Shown piece after piece: positions 37,097 to 48,141 of a stretch of DNA of 64,000 nt. The translations under genes and the position numbers were made by a program. The notes below the pieces were generated by a model. It saw only the letters and a list, made by a program, of their open reading frames with translations. It made no database searches and was not told the origin of the DNA. This stretch comes from Pseudeuparius sepicola (lineage: Eukaryota; Arthropoda; Insecta; Coleoptera; Anthribidae). Position 1 is the first letter of the stretch. The number at the start of each line of letters is the position of its first letter. The stretch spans positions 128,101,735-128,165,734 of the forward strand of contig OY987298.1 of NCBI GenBank assembly GCA_963920635.1, in the 5' to 3' direction.

Positions 37097-37401
37097 ATGC
37101 GGTAAGTCAGTGCCGATTTTGCTTATTTAAGAATTTGTCGGTATTGCACTTTGTTACCAGGTTCCTCATTCCATTATTTGTAATATGTATACTTGAACTT
37201 TCTTCCCTTGTTGAATATACCTATCTACCCAAAGAACATTCACAGATTTCAGGATGGACTAATAAGATTAGGTCTAGTATAGTCCAAAGCACGAAAGAAA
37301 ACGTTTCTAAAGAATGCGGGCAGCGTTGCGAGATTTCCTATACGAGTAGTCGTTATTTATTGGCGAATACAAGTTCTATCATATTGAAGCCGAATTTCTG
37401 A
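37097..37401 (+). CDS. Candidate small secreted protein gene, two exons
   Basis: A two-exon model is supported by sequence signals. Exon 1 is only ATGCG (37097-37101), followed by a strong donor GTAAGT. The intron is 59 bp and ends TTGTTACCAG at 37160. Exon 2 runs 37161-37401 and stops at TGA. The joined frame gives an 81-residue protein whose first residues, MRFLIPLFVICILELSS, form a textbook signal peptide. The mature part is polar, with two close cysteines (KECGQRCE) and no domain that I recognise. A polyadenylation signal AATAAA lies 19 bp after the stop, at 37420-37425. An intron of this size is normal for insects. The alternative is a chance open frame starting at TTG. Without homology or transcript data this remains a candidate; its function is unknown. 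Confidence 0.38.
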
Positions 37402-37419
37402 ACTCTGTTATACCGAAAA

Positions 37420-37425
37420 AATAAA
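37420..37425 (+). terminator. Polyadenylation signal AATAAA
   Basis: A canonical AATAAA lies 19 bp downstream of the stop codon of the candidate secreted-protein gene. The hexamer is common by chance in AT-rich DNA, so its value depends on that gene being real. Confidence 0.3.
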
Positions 37426-39265
37426 GTTCGCATCACGAGACCACTTACCCATTTTTGTTTATCATTTATTTTTAACGCGGTGTGATAAAACACCTATTAT
37501 TTTTTTTTCAACATCGTCGCCTGTACCATCGCCTTAGAAAATAGGGCAACACAGCACTTCTGTGAAGGAGTCGGCTGACAAAATCAGTTAGCCAACGCAT
37601 TTTATGCCTGTTTCTATAGTACGTAAAGTTAACTGCGTATTTGGGCTACCATACAGACCTCATTTTTTAGGCCGCTGGCAAGTTTTTTCCGCCGGCTCAG
37701 AGAGCTCAGTGGCGTTTCGTATGTTCGGGAGTTAACGTGTGCAAAATGAGTAAACAGGGAAGAACGTTGCATTCTCAAGCACGAGAAATAATTGCCAATG
37801 TTATAAGGGTTTGCCTTCCTCCATAATCTAAGGCATCACCGTTAAGAATAATATTAACAATAAATTAAATAACAATTATATGAAAATTAAGTCAGTGAGT
37901 TACACAAAATTGAGCTACGCCCCTGAACTGTGACTAATTCTATAATATCTGCGAGTTCTTCCCCCTTACGTCGCACGCATTCTGCCGTAAGGAGGACTAT
38001 AGTTCTAATCATGTAGTTTTTCTCGGTGTTCATTATATAATATTTGTAATTTTATTTCTCTCCCAAGGTACCTCACAAACTTAAAATAAACTTGTAGTCG
38101 TAGATAAAACTCTTTAAAAAAATGACCTTACTGAACCTACCTGCTTAATAATTTAAAATTTACGAAATAGGATTTTGGTTTTAAACTACTTATAGGTAAT
38201 GCCCACGTAATGGGAATTGTAGGATTACTAAAGGTGATACGAGAAAAATTTGGTTGCAATTATTGGGACTACTATATACAATACTACAGGCGGCAGCATT
38301 ACCTTTAATTGACCCATCTGAGTATCTGGAAGTTAGAAAACTTAAAAATTGTGAATTATGATGGGAAATATTTTGCCTCCTTTAGAATCTATGGCACTGG
38401 CATGTCACATAAAACCTGATGGCAGTTGGACACTGACATATAACATAACCTTGTACCAGCCCCCTTGTGGTCTCTTTGGAGTCTACAGAAAACAGACTTC
38501 CCCTCAAGGCTTCACTTTTCCTATGTGATAGACTGTGACGTGCTGGGTCCCCTTATTTTAAAGGGTCCCTGGTTTATACCTGCTGACTTTTAAAGCATTA
38601 GACTATATTTAATAAACTTTTGACTTAAGTCTATATAATTTCAGGTCACGCACTGTCACAGTTTATTAAACGCGCCATAGTGAAGTAAGCAGGCTTTTAC
38701 AAAAAACCGCCAGTCCTATAGGGCAGATCAACAAAGTTTAGACACAAAAATAAAAATCTGTGGGGAGGCCGCGAGTCTGTTTTTAATTAAAGGTCTGTAA
38801 AGTTTCCTTTGAACGGACCGATTGCGAGGTAGGTACGGCATATCCGGAGGCTGTTGTTTTTTGCGACGCCAAATTAAAAGTGCTAATATTGTCTCTGCTA
38901 GGGGCCAAAATAATAAGTTCGGGAGAGAGAGAGAGAGAGAGAGACAGATAGCGGATGTGATGAAATTTTGAAGACTGTATGCTGTAGCTGTATCAATTTT
39001 AGATTTCGGAAGGACTGCATATTAGAAATATTTGCTAATATAATCACTTTGGCTCCTATCACGTGGCGCAATATCGTTGTAGCTTATGGTAGTCAAGCCG
39101 CAGTGCTTCGTCAATTAAGTATGCAAAAACTCGATTACCGGTATAGAACGGCCATGGGCGCTCCTCGGCTGCAGATTCCCACGTGATTATATTATCGTCT
39201 GGGGAAATAGCAGCGCCGATAGCAAATTGGTTAGGATCGGTCAGCATGAAGTTTCTAAGAAAATA
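37426..39265. other. Non-coding stretch with a GA microsatellite
   Basis: No gene is recognised. A pure (GA) run of about 22 bp lies at 38923-38944. Moderately GC-rich sequence at about 37660-37740 and 39060-39190 has no recognised motif. Confidence 0.4.
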
Positions 39266-39545
39266 TGTAAGAAAAAACTCTGAATTTTAAAATTTGGAGA
39301 AAAAAGTCAAAATTTTGAGAAAAATCTCAAAATTTTGAGAATAAAGTCAAAATTTTGAGAAAAAAGTGTGAATTTTAAAATTCGGAGAATAAAGTCTGAA
39401 TTTTAAAATTTGGAGAAAAAAGTCTAAATTTTGAGAAAAAAGTCTGAATTTTAAAATTCGGAGAAAAAAGTCTGAATTTTAAAATTCTGAGAAAAAAGTC
39501 CGAATTTTAAAATTCGGAGAAAAAAGTCTGAATTTTAAAAAAATT
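39266..39545. repeat. Minisatellite, ~16-35-bp variant units
   Basis: Around nine variants of GAGAAAAAAGTC joined to TGAATTTTAAAATTC or AAAATTTT follow one another without interruption. Two interleaved unit types (a short one with CAAAATTTT and a longer one with TGAATTTTAAAATT) alternate, so the period is not constant. Such arrays grow by slippage and unequal exchange. Confidence 0.85.
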
Positions 39546-40046
39546 TACTGCGTGGCCCTTCTACGCTTCCGTACACTTCAAACAAGTAATCGGAATAAGT
39601 CAGTAATATTTTTGAATAGTTTAATTACAAGTTTTATTTTATGCATATAGGTATGAACATATTCGAGAAAAAAGTCATCGACTTACATTGCAGTAGATAT
39701 GGTTTCAGCCAGTATCTACTACATCACCCTTTGCAAATCAAACGAAAGAAAGTCCATTTGTTCACGACCGTGACATGGTGCGCATATAAAAAGGCTTTAT
39801 AAAAAATATTTGTGCATTCATGTTCAGTTCACCAACAATTCTCAATTTTCTTTTATATTGTGGGAAGCAAATTCGACCCCATTTTACGATTTTACTCGCA
39901 TTGACACGCGCATAATATTTTACAGGGATTTCCACTTTTGATGCTTCAATATTGTTCGACAGAACGTATGAAGTTTCCAATGGCACTAATTTAAATACTA
40001 GGCTATAATAGCCTATTTTCCAATGAGCTCTTAGTCTCTAATTATA
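39546..40046. other. Non-coding spacer
   Basis: AT-rich sequence with no supported gene. A 74-codon minus-strand open frame at 39762-39986 has no recognised motif. Confidence 0.4.
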
Positions 40047-40943
40047 CAGTGTCGTCATTTAAGTGTGGAACATATGGGATTTTTTTATTAATTGCACAAC
40101 GAAAATACAAATATTCCCGAAAGTTGGTGCATGTTCGATAATGATATTAGGCGCACTTATAATAGTTGCAAGTCAAACAGCATACAGAGTAGGTCAAAAA
40201 ATATAAAAATTCTACATGAGTAATGTACCCTTATTTCAAAAAATGCAGCAAAATGTTATTAAAAAAAGTTGTCTAGAATTGAAAGTTATGCCTAAATGCC
40301 AAAACATGTCCTCCTAAGAAAAAGAAATATATTTTCTTGAAAAACATTAATAATTTCCTAAAAAAAATTTGTTTCAATATTCACCCTAAACAATTTCATA
40401 AATCAATTTCGCATAATTTTGTTCAAATTCAAGCATATTTGTAAAACTAACTTAGATTTTTAATTTTTTAGGGAATCACAAACTTCATGTTTGTTGCAAG
40501 GATATTAAACAAAACTTTAAAATTTCGCAAAAATTCTTCTGAACAAGGTAAAACATTAGTAATGATAATGTGTATATATTAAAAAACTCTCATTCTCACC
40601 TTAGTGCAAAATTTTTATTTTAAATGTTTGTTAAGAAACTGGAAATTAATCGACGATTTTTTTTTTCTTAGGAGGCTATGTTTTGGTATTTTTAGGCATA
40701 GCTTTTAATTCTAAACAACTTCTCTTAATAACCTTTTGCTGATTTTTTTTAAAGAAAGTTACTTTACTCTTCTGTAATTTTTATATTTTTTGACCTAACC
40801 TGTATGCTGTTTAACTTGCAACCATTCTAAGTGCACCTGATATGATTACTGAACATGCATCAACTTTCGCAATGTCTATATTTTGGTTGTGCAATTAATT
40901 AAAAAAAAAGTCCCCTATGTTGCACACTTAAATGACCACACTG
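40047..40943. mobile_element. TA-target foldback family C, copy 1, 897 bp
   Basis: The left end CAGTGTCGTCATTTAAGTGT and the inverted right end (CACTTAAATGACCACACTG) are flanked by TA at 40045-40046 and 40944-40945. Long arms of about 270 bp pair, meeting around TCCTCCTAAG / CTTAGGAGG. A close relative lies at 46560-48301; this copy is uninterrupted and shows the sequence before the ribozyme element inserted there. Confidence 0.88.
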
Positions 40944-43260
40944 TATAATGATGTCCACTCCATAAATATTTTATCTATACCTACGCTGACGACACACCTA
41001 CCTACATATAGGTATAGCCACAGAAATTCTGTGGTATAGCTATAATTTTACTTCTGGAGTAAATAGTTCAGTATGACCCATGGATATGGAGGCTCACTCG
41101 ACATACCTATACCTATGTAAAGTTATAATTTGTATTGTACAAAACTTTGAAACTTTGCGTAATTTTTACGCTACAATCAATACCAGCTATAAAACATAAT
41201 ATTAACTAATACAGTATGCCTCTGGTTTGTAGTGAATGCGTGGACTTTTAAAGTATCCAAACACGGCGAACTGCAAACAGTATAGTCGGATGAATGCTGC
41301 ATTTTCGATAATGTATATTCATGTACTTGCATACTTTTTCCATATTGCTTGACAGTGATTTTAATAAAAATAAAGACATATCATCCCGTTATACCTACTT
41401 TAAGTAGTGGAAGTTTTCAGGATTAGGGATCGCCCTGAAGCTAGCTGGCGTATGACCAGGCCATTTGGCACGTGCCGCCCGTAAATTCCTTTTCGGCCAA
41501 ATAAACAATTTTTATATAAGCTTTTAGTGCAAGAATACCGAAATTTATACATGGCAATTGTCGTAAATATGAGGGCCGACGGGCGTTACGAGCTGTTAAT
41601 TTTTTCGATTGTCGTTATAGAATGGGAAGCTCAAGCAATTTAGCAGAGATAATCGGCGGCAATAAAATTATTTGATTCGACCTTTGTGGGGTCGCAACGG
41701 TCATTAAACCAGACATACCTAGATAACATTTTGGTAGTGACTACTGCAAGGTCGAACCGTCGCTTTTGTCTTGTTACACGGCTCATCGATTACTGGGACT
41801 GTTCTGAAATCCGCATAATTTATTTAATATCGTCACCAGCCTCCCAAGACTAGGCACTCAACCTTACGATATATATAGGGAGATTCCGGCAAATGTTATC
41901 AGATGAAGCGTTTTGACTCTTTTGTTGTTGATTTTCAAGTAATATTTATCTATTGAGAATAATAAACTGGTATCGTGTTGTACGTAATATTGGTAAATAA
42001 ATAGTAAAAACTTGTCTATTGTGTTATTTACTCCCTAGTCCCAACAGAACAAACAAAACAAAATAGCTAAACGAACTTTGGATTTTTTTTTCTTCACTGA
42101 ACTATCCGAGAAAAGACAAGTGCAGCATACCACTATAAAAAACTGGCGCCTGAGCAAACTGAAGAACACTACTAAATATATTCCCGTATTGCCCGCCTAA
42201 AATCAATAGCGACTAAAACACGGTACATAAAATAAAAAAAAAATAAAAAAAATAAAAATACGTTCCTTTCTAGTTAAAAAAAAGGAACTTCGTTACAGAG
42301 GAAGCACAAAATAATGCGTTCTACCTCATTAGCATCTTCGATACTGTTGTCTACGCCTATACTAAAATCGAGCAACTCTTACGCCTGGCGTAAACAAGAG
42401 CACTTGCGATGAGATATTCGCCAGAGCCGCACTCAGGCACGACCTTTCTTTAATTTTAGTTTTACAATTGTTTACATCAAAATATTAAGGTTAATGGGTT
42501 GGCCTTCTTTTCAGTGACACCCTGTATATTTGTTTGGTCTTTAAGCATTGGAATATTATCTCTACCTATTTATACGAGGGTTGTAGTAACAAATAAGTCT
42601 TGTCATTTTTTTAATGGAACGGTGTCGACAGCGGTGCGTGATAATGAAATATAGGTATAACCTCTATTTTTAGACTGGACTTTTTCGGAACACGGCGAAA
42701 GCTTTGTCGAAATGATGAATAACCTTTCCATGAAAACGTTATGAAGGTCCTATAATAATTATAATACGAATTTTAAATTAACCCCAAGTTCAACCCCTTC
42801 CCGTGTACTCCAAATTTAGTACATATTCGCTGTTCAGCACTTTATTCCTGAAAACACAGTTTCGAAGTTAAGAGTTTAAAGTTATTCAAATGAAACTTAG
42901 CCATATATATCTACATGTAGGCAACAAGGATTTAGTTGAGAGATAGGTACATTTTACTCAAACACGGAACAAGAACAGGTTCATTTTATGTTTATGCATT
43001 TGAATCGCGAATACCAATCGAATTTTTAATTCAATTCGTCCTTTAAAACGAATTATTATTCAAGTATGCGAGTAAGAATTTGTTTGTAAAGTTACTTCTG
43101 GCCTTGCTATAGGAGACCACTATTTGCTATCTCAAACGCATTCTACCTCTGACCACGCAAACTAGGTTAATTTGTCCTTCCAGAAATCCGCTGTTGCTGG
43201 AAAATGCACTAACCGGGAATACTTGCAAACTGAATTAGAGCCTTAATAAAGAGTCCCCAC
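40944..43260. other. Non-coding stretch, possible LTR piece and conserved block
   Basis: No gene is recognised. Bases 41440-41700 have balanced composition and look unlike the AT-rich surroundings, so they are a candidate conserved non-coding block. At 41773-42048 the sequence starts TGTTACACGG and ends TCCCAACA, with a TATATAGG box and an AATAAA inside, as in a small LTR, but no flanking duplication was found. An isolated CACCCTG-TA terminus lies at about 42519-42527. Confidence 0.3.
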
Positions 43261-45473
43261 AATATCAGGGAGAAAGGATTATAAACTCAAACCAAAAGCG
43301 ATAAACATAATTTATAAAACGCGCGGACAGTTCTGAAATAATAAATGTAATTTAGGGGCGTCTTGAGAGAGCGGGATATTAGCTTTCATGTTTACTTTCG
43401 AAGCAAGCCGTAAATCTCCTATTTCTGTCGTTCTGCATCATTTATCTGCGGCGAGATCTTCGATAATTGAAAAATAAACGAAGTCGACTTGCTTCGTGTG
43501 TGGGATTCTTTGATATTCATATCTCTTTTATTGCATTATCAATCCTGCCGTTTGTAAATATTTTAGAAATATTTTTTAACCGTTTCCTGCGGATTAGAGT
43601 CAAAGGAGGCCGTCTTCTCTGCTGAGTGATTCTTTTATTTTGGGAGTCATTTATTACCCAGGTGGGTTTTAGTCTTTTAATGAACGGGACTACGTAGGCT
43701 AAAATACTTTTTTTCGTATAATGGTGATCTAAAGAATTTATTTATTTACCGTCTTTATAACGTGTAGAGAAACTTAAATTAATTTTATTAATTTTGATAG
43801 CAAAATATAGGGAAAGGTGCACACTCACTCTTTATTGTATTAGTATTTAACTGAAATATCTTTTCATTTTAAATAAAAAGTAAGGAAAACAGGGGCAAAG
43901 TGTTCATTTTGTATTTTTATCTTAAGTTTGTCAATTATTTAGAGATCTAAAGGATTTCTCGTTGTATTCAAATGAGGGGATTTATTGTTCAAGTAAGAGT
44001 GGGCATTTAAAGATTTAACGAAACCTATATATTCAACCGAAATAAATGCAAGCTAAAGTAACAGCCAATTTGACACGGCTATAAAATAGCTAGAGAAAAA
44101 AATTTCTGTTGTGGTAATATGTACGAAGGACAGTGGCTCGAGGGATGCGCGTTCTTTTCGGTTGAAGCAGTGACATCAAGCTTTTCCATATTTTGGAAAT
44201 ATTGTTTATTTTTCTCTCCTTTCATATTCCTTTTTCATATTTTTTAACCGAAAACAAATTATACCTGTGTAATTTTGCCTTTATTTTCCAAATCCACATT
44301 ATAACTGAAAGCGGCAGCTTGGGTTTTGAGAAGTTTTAAATGTTTAAAGTGTTTTTAAACGTCTTAGTTTATATTTTAGAAACAAGTTTGTGTCTAGTGC
44401 GCGTGTGTCCTGGCGGAGGGGAACCGCCCAGGTGTTGTTAAGGCCTCTGGGTGGGAGACCTGCCGTCAAGGAGTATTGGTGCTGCTCGCACCGACGCGTG
44501 AGCGCTGTAAGGGGAATTCTCCCCCGAACCACAGAATAGGGAACCCGGAATGGACTATTATGGACATGGACAGTGGAGCCTGAGACACAGAGGGGTGAAC
44601 TGCTTACGGGAGATCCGCGAGTTCAGACGGTCCGGGTGGCTGGAAGCCGTTCCCGTTGACCACGTTCTGGTTTGTGTATTTATTGTATTCACCATTCACC
44701 TTGTGCGAAATAAATCAGTGTTGTAACGTACTCGAGGATTTTCGTAGTCGGCCCACGCCCTGATACTGTTTCTATTCGGTCTTTCACGCTGCCGATCAAC
44801 TGAGACCTCGCCAATATTTACAGTATACCTACTGAGGTTAGTTTTCATTTTTATTTCGTAAAAAATAACCTAAATACCAAATATTGGGTCTGTTTATATT
44901 ATATTTATACATATATATTACAAAAGCCAGGAAGAAAGTGTCGCCATAACAAACATGTGTTTTGCCTCGGGATGAAAATTTCCGCCAAAATGGATTCGTC
45001 AAATCCCAACTGAGATTTAATTTCTAAAAAACCCTTAAGTATGTGTGGCTAACACATTTTCAAGAAAGTTAAACAATTAAAGTGGACAAATGTGTTGTGG
45101 GAGGAAAATACCTAGAGAATATCACCTAAGCTAAAGGAAGGTGATGTCCCAACAATTTTTGAGAATGTGCCAAAATATTGTGAGTGCAGTGCCGTTTAAC
45201 TCTCAGCCTAAAACAGCTGAGGCAGGTCGAAAATTTTGAAAAAACAATTAGAGAAAGCTTGGATGCACAAAACCAATAATGTAATAGATGAAAGAAAACT
45301 TGCCAAATTGTTACGAAATTTGTTTTTTCTACTTATCTCCAAAAATGCCTTTCATAATATAGGACTAAGTTGGTCACGTGACTACGCGATTATGCGTTAG
45401 CGCCGGCCTGTCTTTATCGTTGGCCTCGCTATAGACAGGTTTGTTTTGATAAACGCTTGACGCCCAGAACTAA
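43261..45473. other. Unique stretch with balanced and GC-rich blocks
   Basis: Bases 43270-43640 have balanced composition and look like non-repetitive, possibly conserved DNA. Bases 44395-44760 are GC-rich; the end part with GCGAAATAAATCAGTG followed by TGTAACG resembles the polyadenylation region of an LTR retrotransposon. No second LTR, primer-binding site or coding region was found. No gene is called. Confidence 0.3.
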
Positions 45474-46179
45474 TCACAATCTAAGCGCTCCATTAAATTA
45501 TTCCGAAAATGTCACGAGATTGTCAGAAATTGCCCCTTTTTGTCGAGCAGTAGCGAACTTATTTCGACTCAGGGCTCAGAGGCTGGCGTCTTTAGACCAT
45601 CCCCCGAGTCTTCAGGTGAGGTTCCCATGCTTCCGGCGCCCCCAAACAAGAAAAAACATGCGATATCTAAGTGTGATTCTGGAGGAACTATAACCGGGAA
45701 TCACCGGGTGTATAGTTGGTTGATGGTTGACTTTCTGTCTTTGTTTGTAGCATGTTTTTAGAGTATTATGGATATATTTAATCTTGGAGTCAGAATAAGG
45801 GTCCTTTTAACAATGGGGCACCACGTCTATAGGTTTTGACTAGGTTTTGACGTCATTGGTGAAAAGATTCCCGACACGTAGACTATAAACGAGCGTTCAT
45901 TTAAATTCAACGTCAAGTTGGCTTTGATAGGTTTCGATAATTTGCGATCTAACCTTTTGACAAGTGCATTTACTCAAGGCATTTATGGTCGAATCATATT
46001 TCAGAAACGAACGGAGAGTTGACGGGCAGTGGATGTGTTCTGTGGAAGACTGCTATATCAGGAATTCCAAGAACAGTTTCTTCTAACGACGAAAAACGGG
46101 CGTCGCCCCCTCCCATCCCCGCTCTTTCCTCAAATAACAGCACATCTAACACCCATGTAGGTATTCAAAATGACAGCAG
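45474..46179 (+). other. Open, coding-like segments of unknown origin
   Basis: Two open stretches have coding-like composition: 45474-45761 (including PSPESSGEVPMLPAPPNKKK) and 45953-46179 (including ISGIPRTVSSNDEKRASPPP). A possible donor GTGAGG lies at 45615, and a possible acceptor (CATATTTCAG) ends near 46003. The hAT element at 46180-48685 cuts the second frame. Across the hAT insertion the rejoined site would end the frame after three codons with TGA, followed by AATAAA near 48710. The two could be exons of a decayed gene or an old transposon. No domain is recognised, and both signals could be chance. Confidence 0.2.
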
Positions 46180-47506
46180 CAGGCCCGTAGCCAGGTTCGA
46201 TATTTAGGGGGGGCAACAATATTTTTTGAGGGGGCGGGGCGAGATTTAACCATAATTTCAAAATACAAAAAAGAAAAAAGGGAAAGTAGCAATTTTTATG
46301 TTTATTTAAAAGAAACAAATTGATAACAAAAATATTTTTTTCTTCTTCCTAATAACAAAAAAAAATCCTAATGCGCGAATACTAAGTGTATTCGTCGGTA
46401 TCACAAACTTAACTCAGCCTCAGCACCAGTTATAATATAAAAAAAATACAAAAAATAAACAAAGTATTAAGTAGGTATGTATACTACTACCACATATCTA
46501 CTTATTTTAAACAAAAAACCTACTCCCATACAAGATAATTCATATAAGAACACCCTATACAGTGTGGCCATTAAGTGTGCAACATATGGGATTTTTTTTT
46601 ATTAATTGCACAATGAAAATACAAATATTACCGGAAGTTGGTGCATGTTCGATAATCATATTAGGCGCACTTAGAATGGTTGCAAGTCAAACAGCACACA
46701 GGGTAGGTCAAAAACTATAAAAATTGTACAAGAGTAAAGTACCCTTATTTCAAAAAAATCAGCAAAATATTATTAAGAAAAGTTGTTTAGAATTAAAAGT
46801 TATCCCTAAATACCGAGAGAAAACAAAATATTTTTTTGAAAAACATGAATGATCTCCAAAAAAATTTTGTTTTAATATTCACCTTAAACAATTCCATAAA
46901 TCAATCAAAATTAAATCAATTTAGCATAACTTTGTTCGAATTCAAGCATATTTGTAAAATTAACTTAGATTTTTAATTTTTTAGAAAATCACAAATTTCA
47001 TGTTTGTTGCAACGATATTAAACAAAACTTTAAAATTTCGCAAAAATTTTTCTAAACAAGGTAAAACATTAGCAATAATAATATGTATATCAAAAACTCT
47101 AATTTAAGGTGCAAAACTTGTTATTTTAAATGTTTATTAAGAAACTGAAGAAATTAATTGACGAAAATTTTTTTTTTCTTAGGAGGCTATGTTTTGGTAT
47201 TTAGGCATACCTTTTAATTCTAAACAATTTTTGCTGAATTTTTGATTATAAGGGTACTTTACTCTTGTACAATTTTTATATTTTTTGACCTACCCTGTAT
47301 GCTGTTTAACTTGCAACCATTCTAAGTGCACCTAATATGATTATTGAACATGCTTCAACTTTCCGCAATATCTGTATTTTAAACAGAATGAATATTTAGT
47401 GTCCCCATTATAATTTTAAAAGAAATGGCTTGTGGCATATGGGACAAAATGCTTTGGTAATTGGCAACACCAAACTAGTTTCCAATATCTAATGGAAATT
47501 GTGTAT

Positions 47507-47601
47507 GGGTCTTTCGGAGGTGTGCAGACCACGACAGGTACCTGTTTCGGGCTTGTTGGCCCTCATCAGGCAGACGTAGCGCACCTCAGCCGAAAAGACC
47601 C
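47507..47601 (-). ncRNA. Hammerhead ribozyme, minus strand
   Basis: On the minus strand the conserved core is complete. CUGAUGA lies at 47569-47563, stem II is GGGC/GCCC with loop CAACAA, then GAA, and stem III is the self-complementary ACAGGUACCUGU. The cleavage triplet GUC is at 47535-47533, so cutting is expected between 47533 and 47532. Stem I has four base pairs (two of them wobble), an internal loop, then GAGGUG/CACCUC and an outer CUUU/AAAG helix. In this unit stem I continues outward into the long element arms, which pair for over 100 bp. A minimal stem III usually means that activity depends on dimerisation or flanking sequence. Confidence 0.85.
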
Positions 47602-48046
47602 AAAAAACCATACACAATTTCCATTAGATATTGGAAACTAGTTTGGTGTTGCCCATTACCAAAGCATTTTGTCCCATATGCCACAAGCCATTTCTTTTAA
47701 AATTATAATGGGGACACTAAATATTCATTCTGTTTAATCATCGTTTGGCTATAGACGTAAGCACACGAGGATTGAAACTCACGATTCGATCCTTGTTGAT
47801 TTCTATATATTAGAAGATACTCGGTGATGAATCAAACGAGTTTCTTGGCCCCCGTATGTATGCTTCTTCTGGTTTTTTTTTTCCACCGCGCCGCGCCGCT
47901 TTGCCGAGTTCTTTTTATATGTCGATCGACCGGTCGATATATACACACTCACATTGCTTTGGTTTTGGCAGTACCAGCTAGATGGCGTTGGATGGTAAAT
48001 GCTCACCGCATTATACTAGTTCCTTTTCCACTAAGCCAACGTGTTT

Positions 48047-48141
48047 GGGTCTTTTCGGCTGAGGTGAGCTACGTCTGCCTGATGAGGGCCAACAAGCCCG
48101 AAACAGGTACCTGTCGTGGTCTGCACACCTCCGAAAGACCC
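48047..48141 (+). ncRNA. Hammerhead ribozyme, plus strand
   Basis: The core matches the hammerhead consensus. CTGATGA lies at 48079-48085, stem II is GGGC (48086-48089) with GCCC (48096-48099) and a CAACAA loop, and GAA is at 48100-48102. Stem III is ACAGGTACCTGT (48103-48114), and the GTC triplet at 48113-48115 places cleavage between 48115 and 48116. Stem I has four pairs beside the core, an internal loop, GAGGTG (48061-48066) with CACCTC (48126-48131), and an outer GGGTCTTTTCGG with CCGAAAGACCC. The outer pairing tolerates a two-base bulge. It differs from the minus-strand copy by only a few bases. It is a type I fold, open at stem I. Confidence 0.87.

Noticed and set aside
39266..39545. 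Regular repeat considered as a CRISPR array
   Set aside because: Units have no unique spacers, vary in length and are low-complexity; this is a eukaryotic minisatellite.
41773..42048. Small solo LTR (TGTTACACGG ... CCCAACA)
   Set aside because: No flanking target duplication and no second copy in the window; mentioned only as a possibility.
47740..47795. Pol III A/B-box-like sequence (TGGCTATAGACG and GATTCGATCC) in the ribozyme element
   Set aside because: The A-box match is off by one position and the B-box is incomplete, so a tRNA-derived SINE head is not supported.
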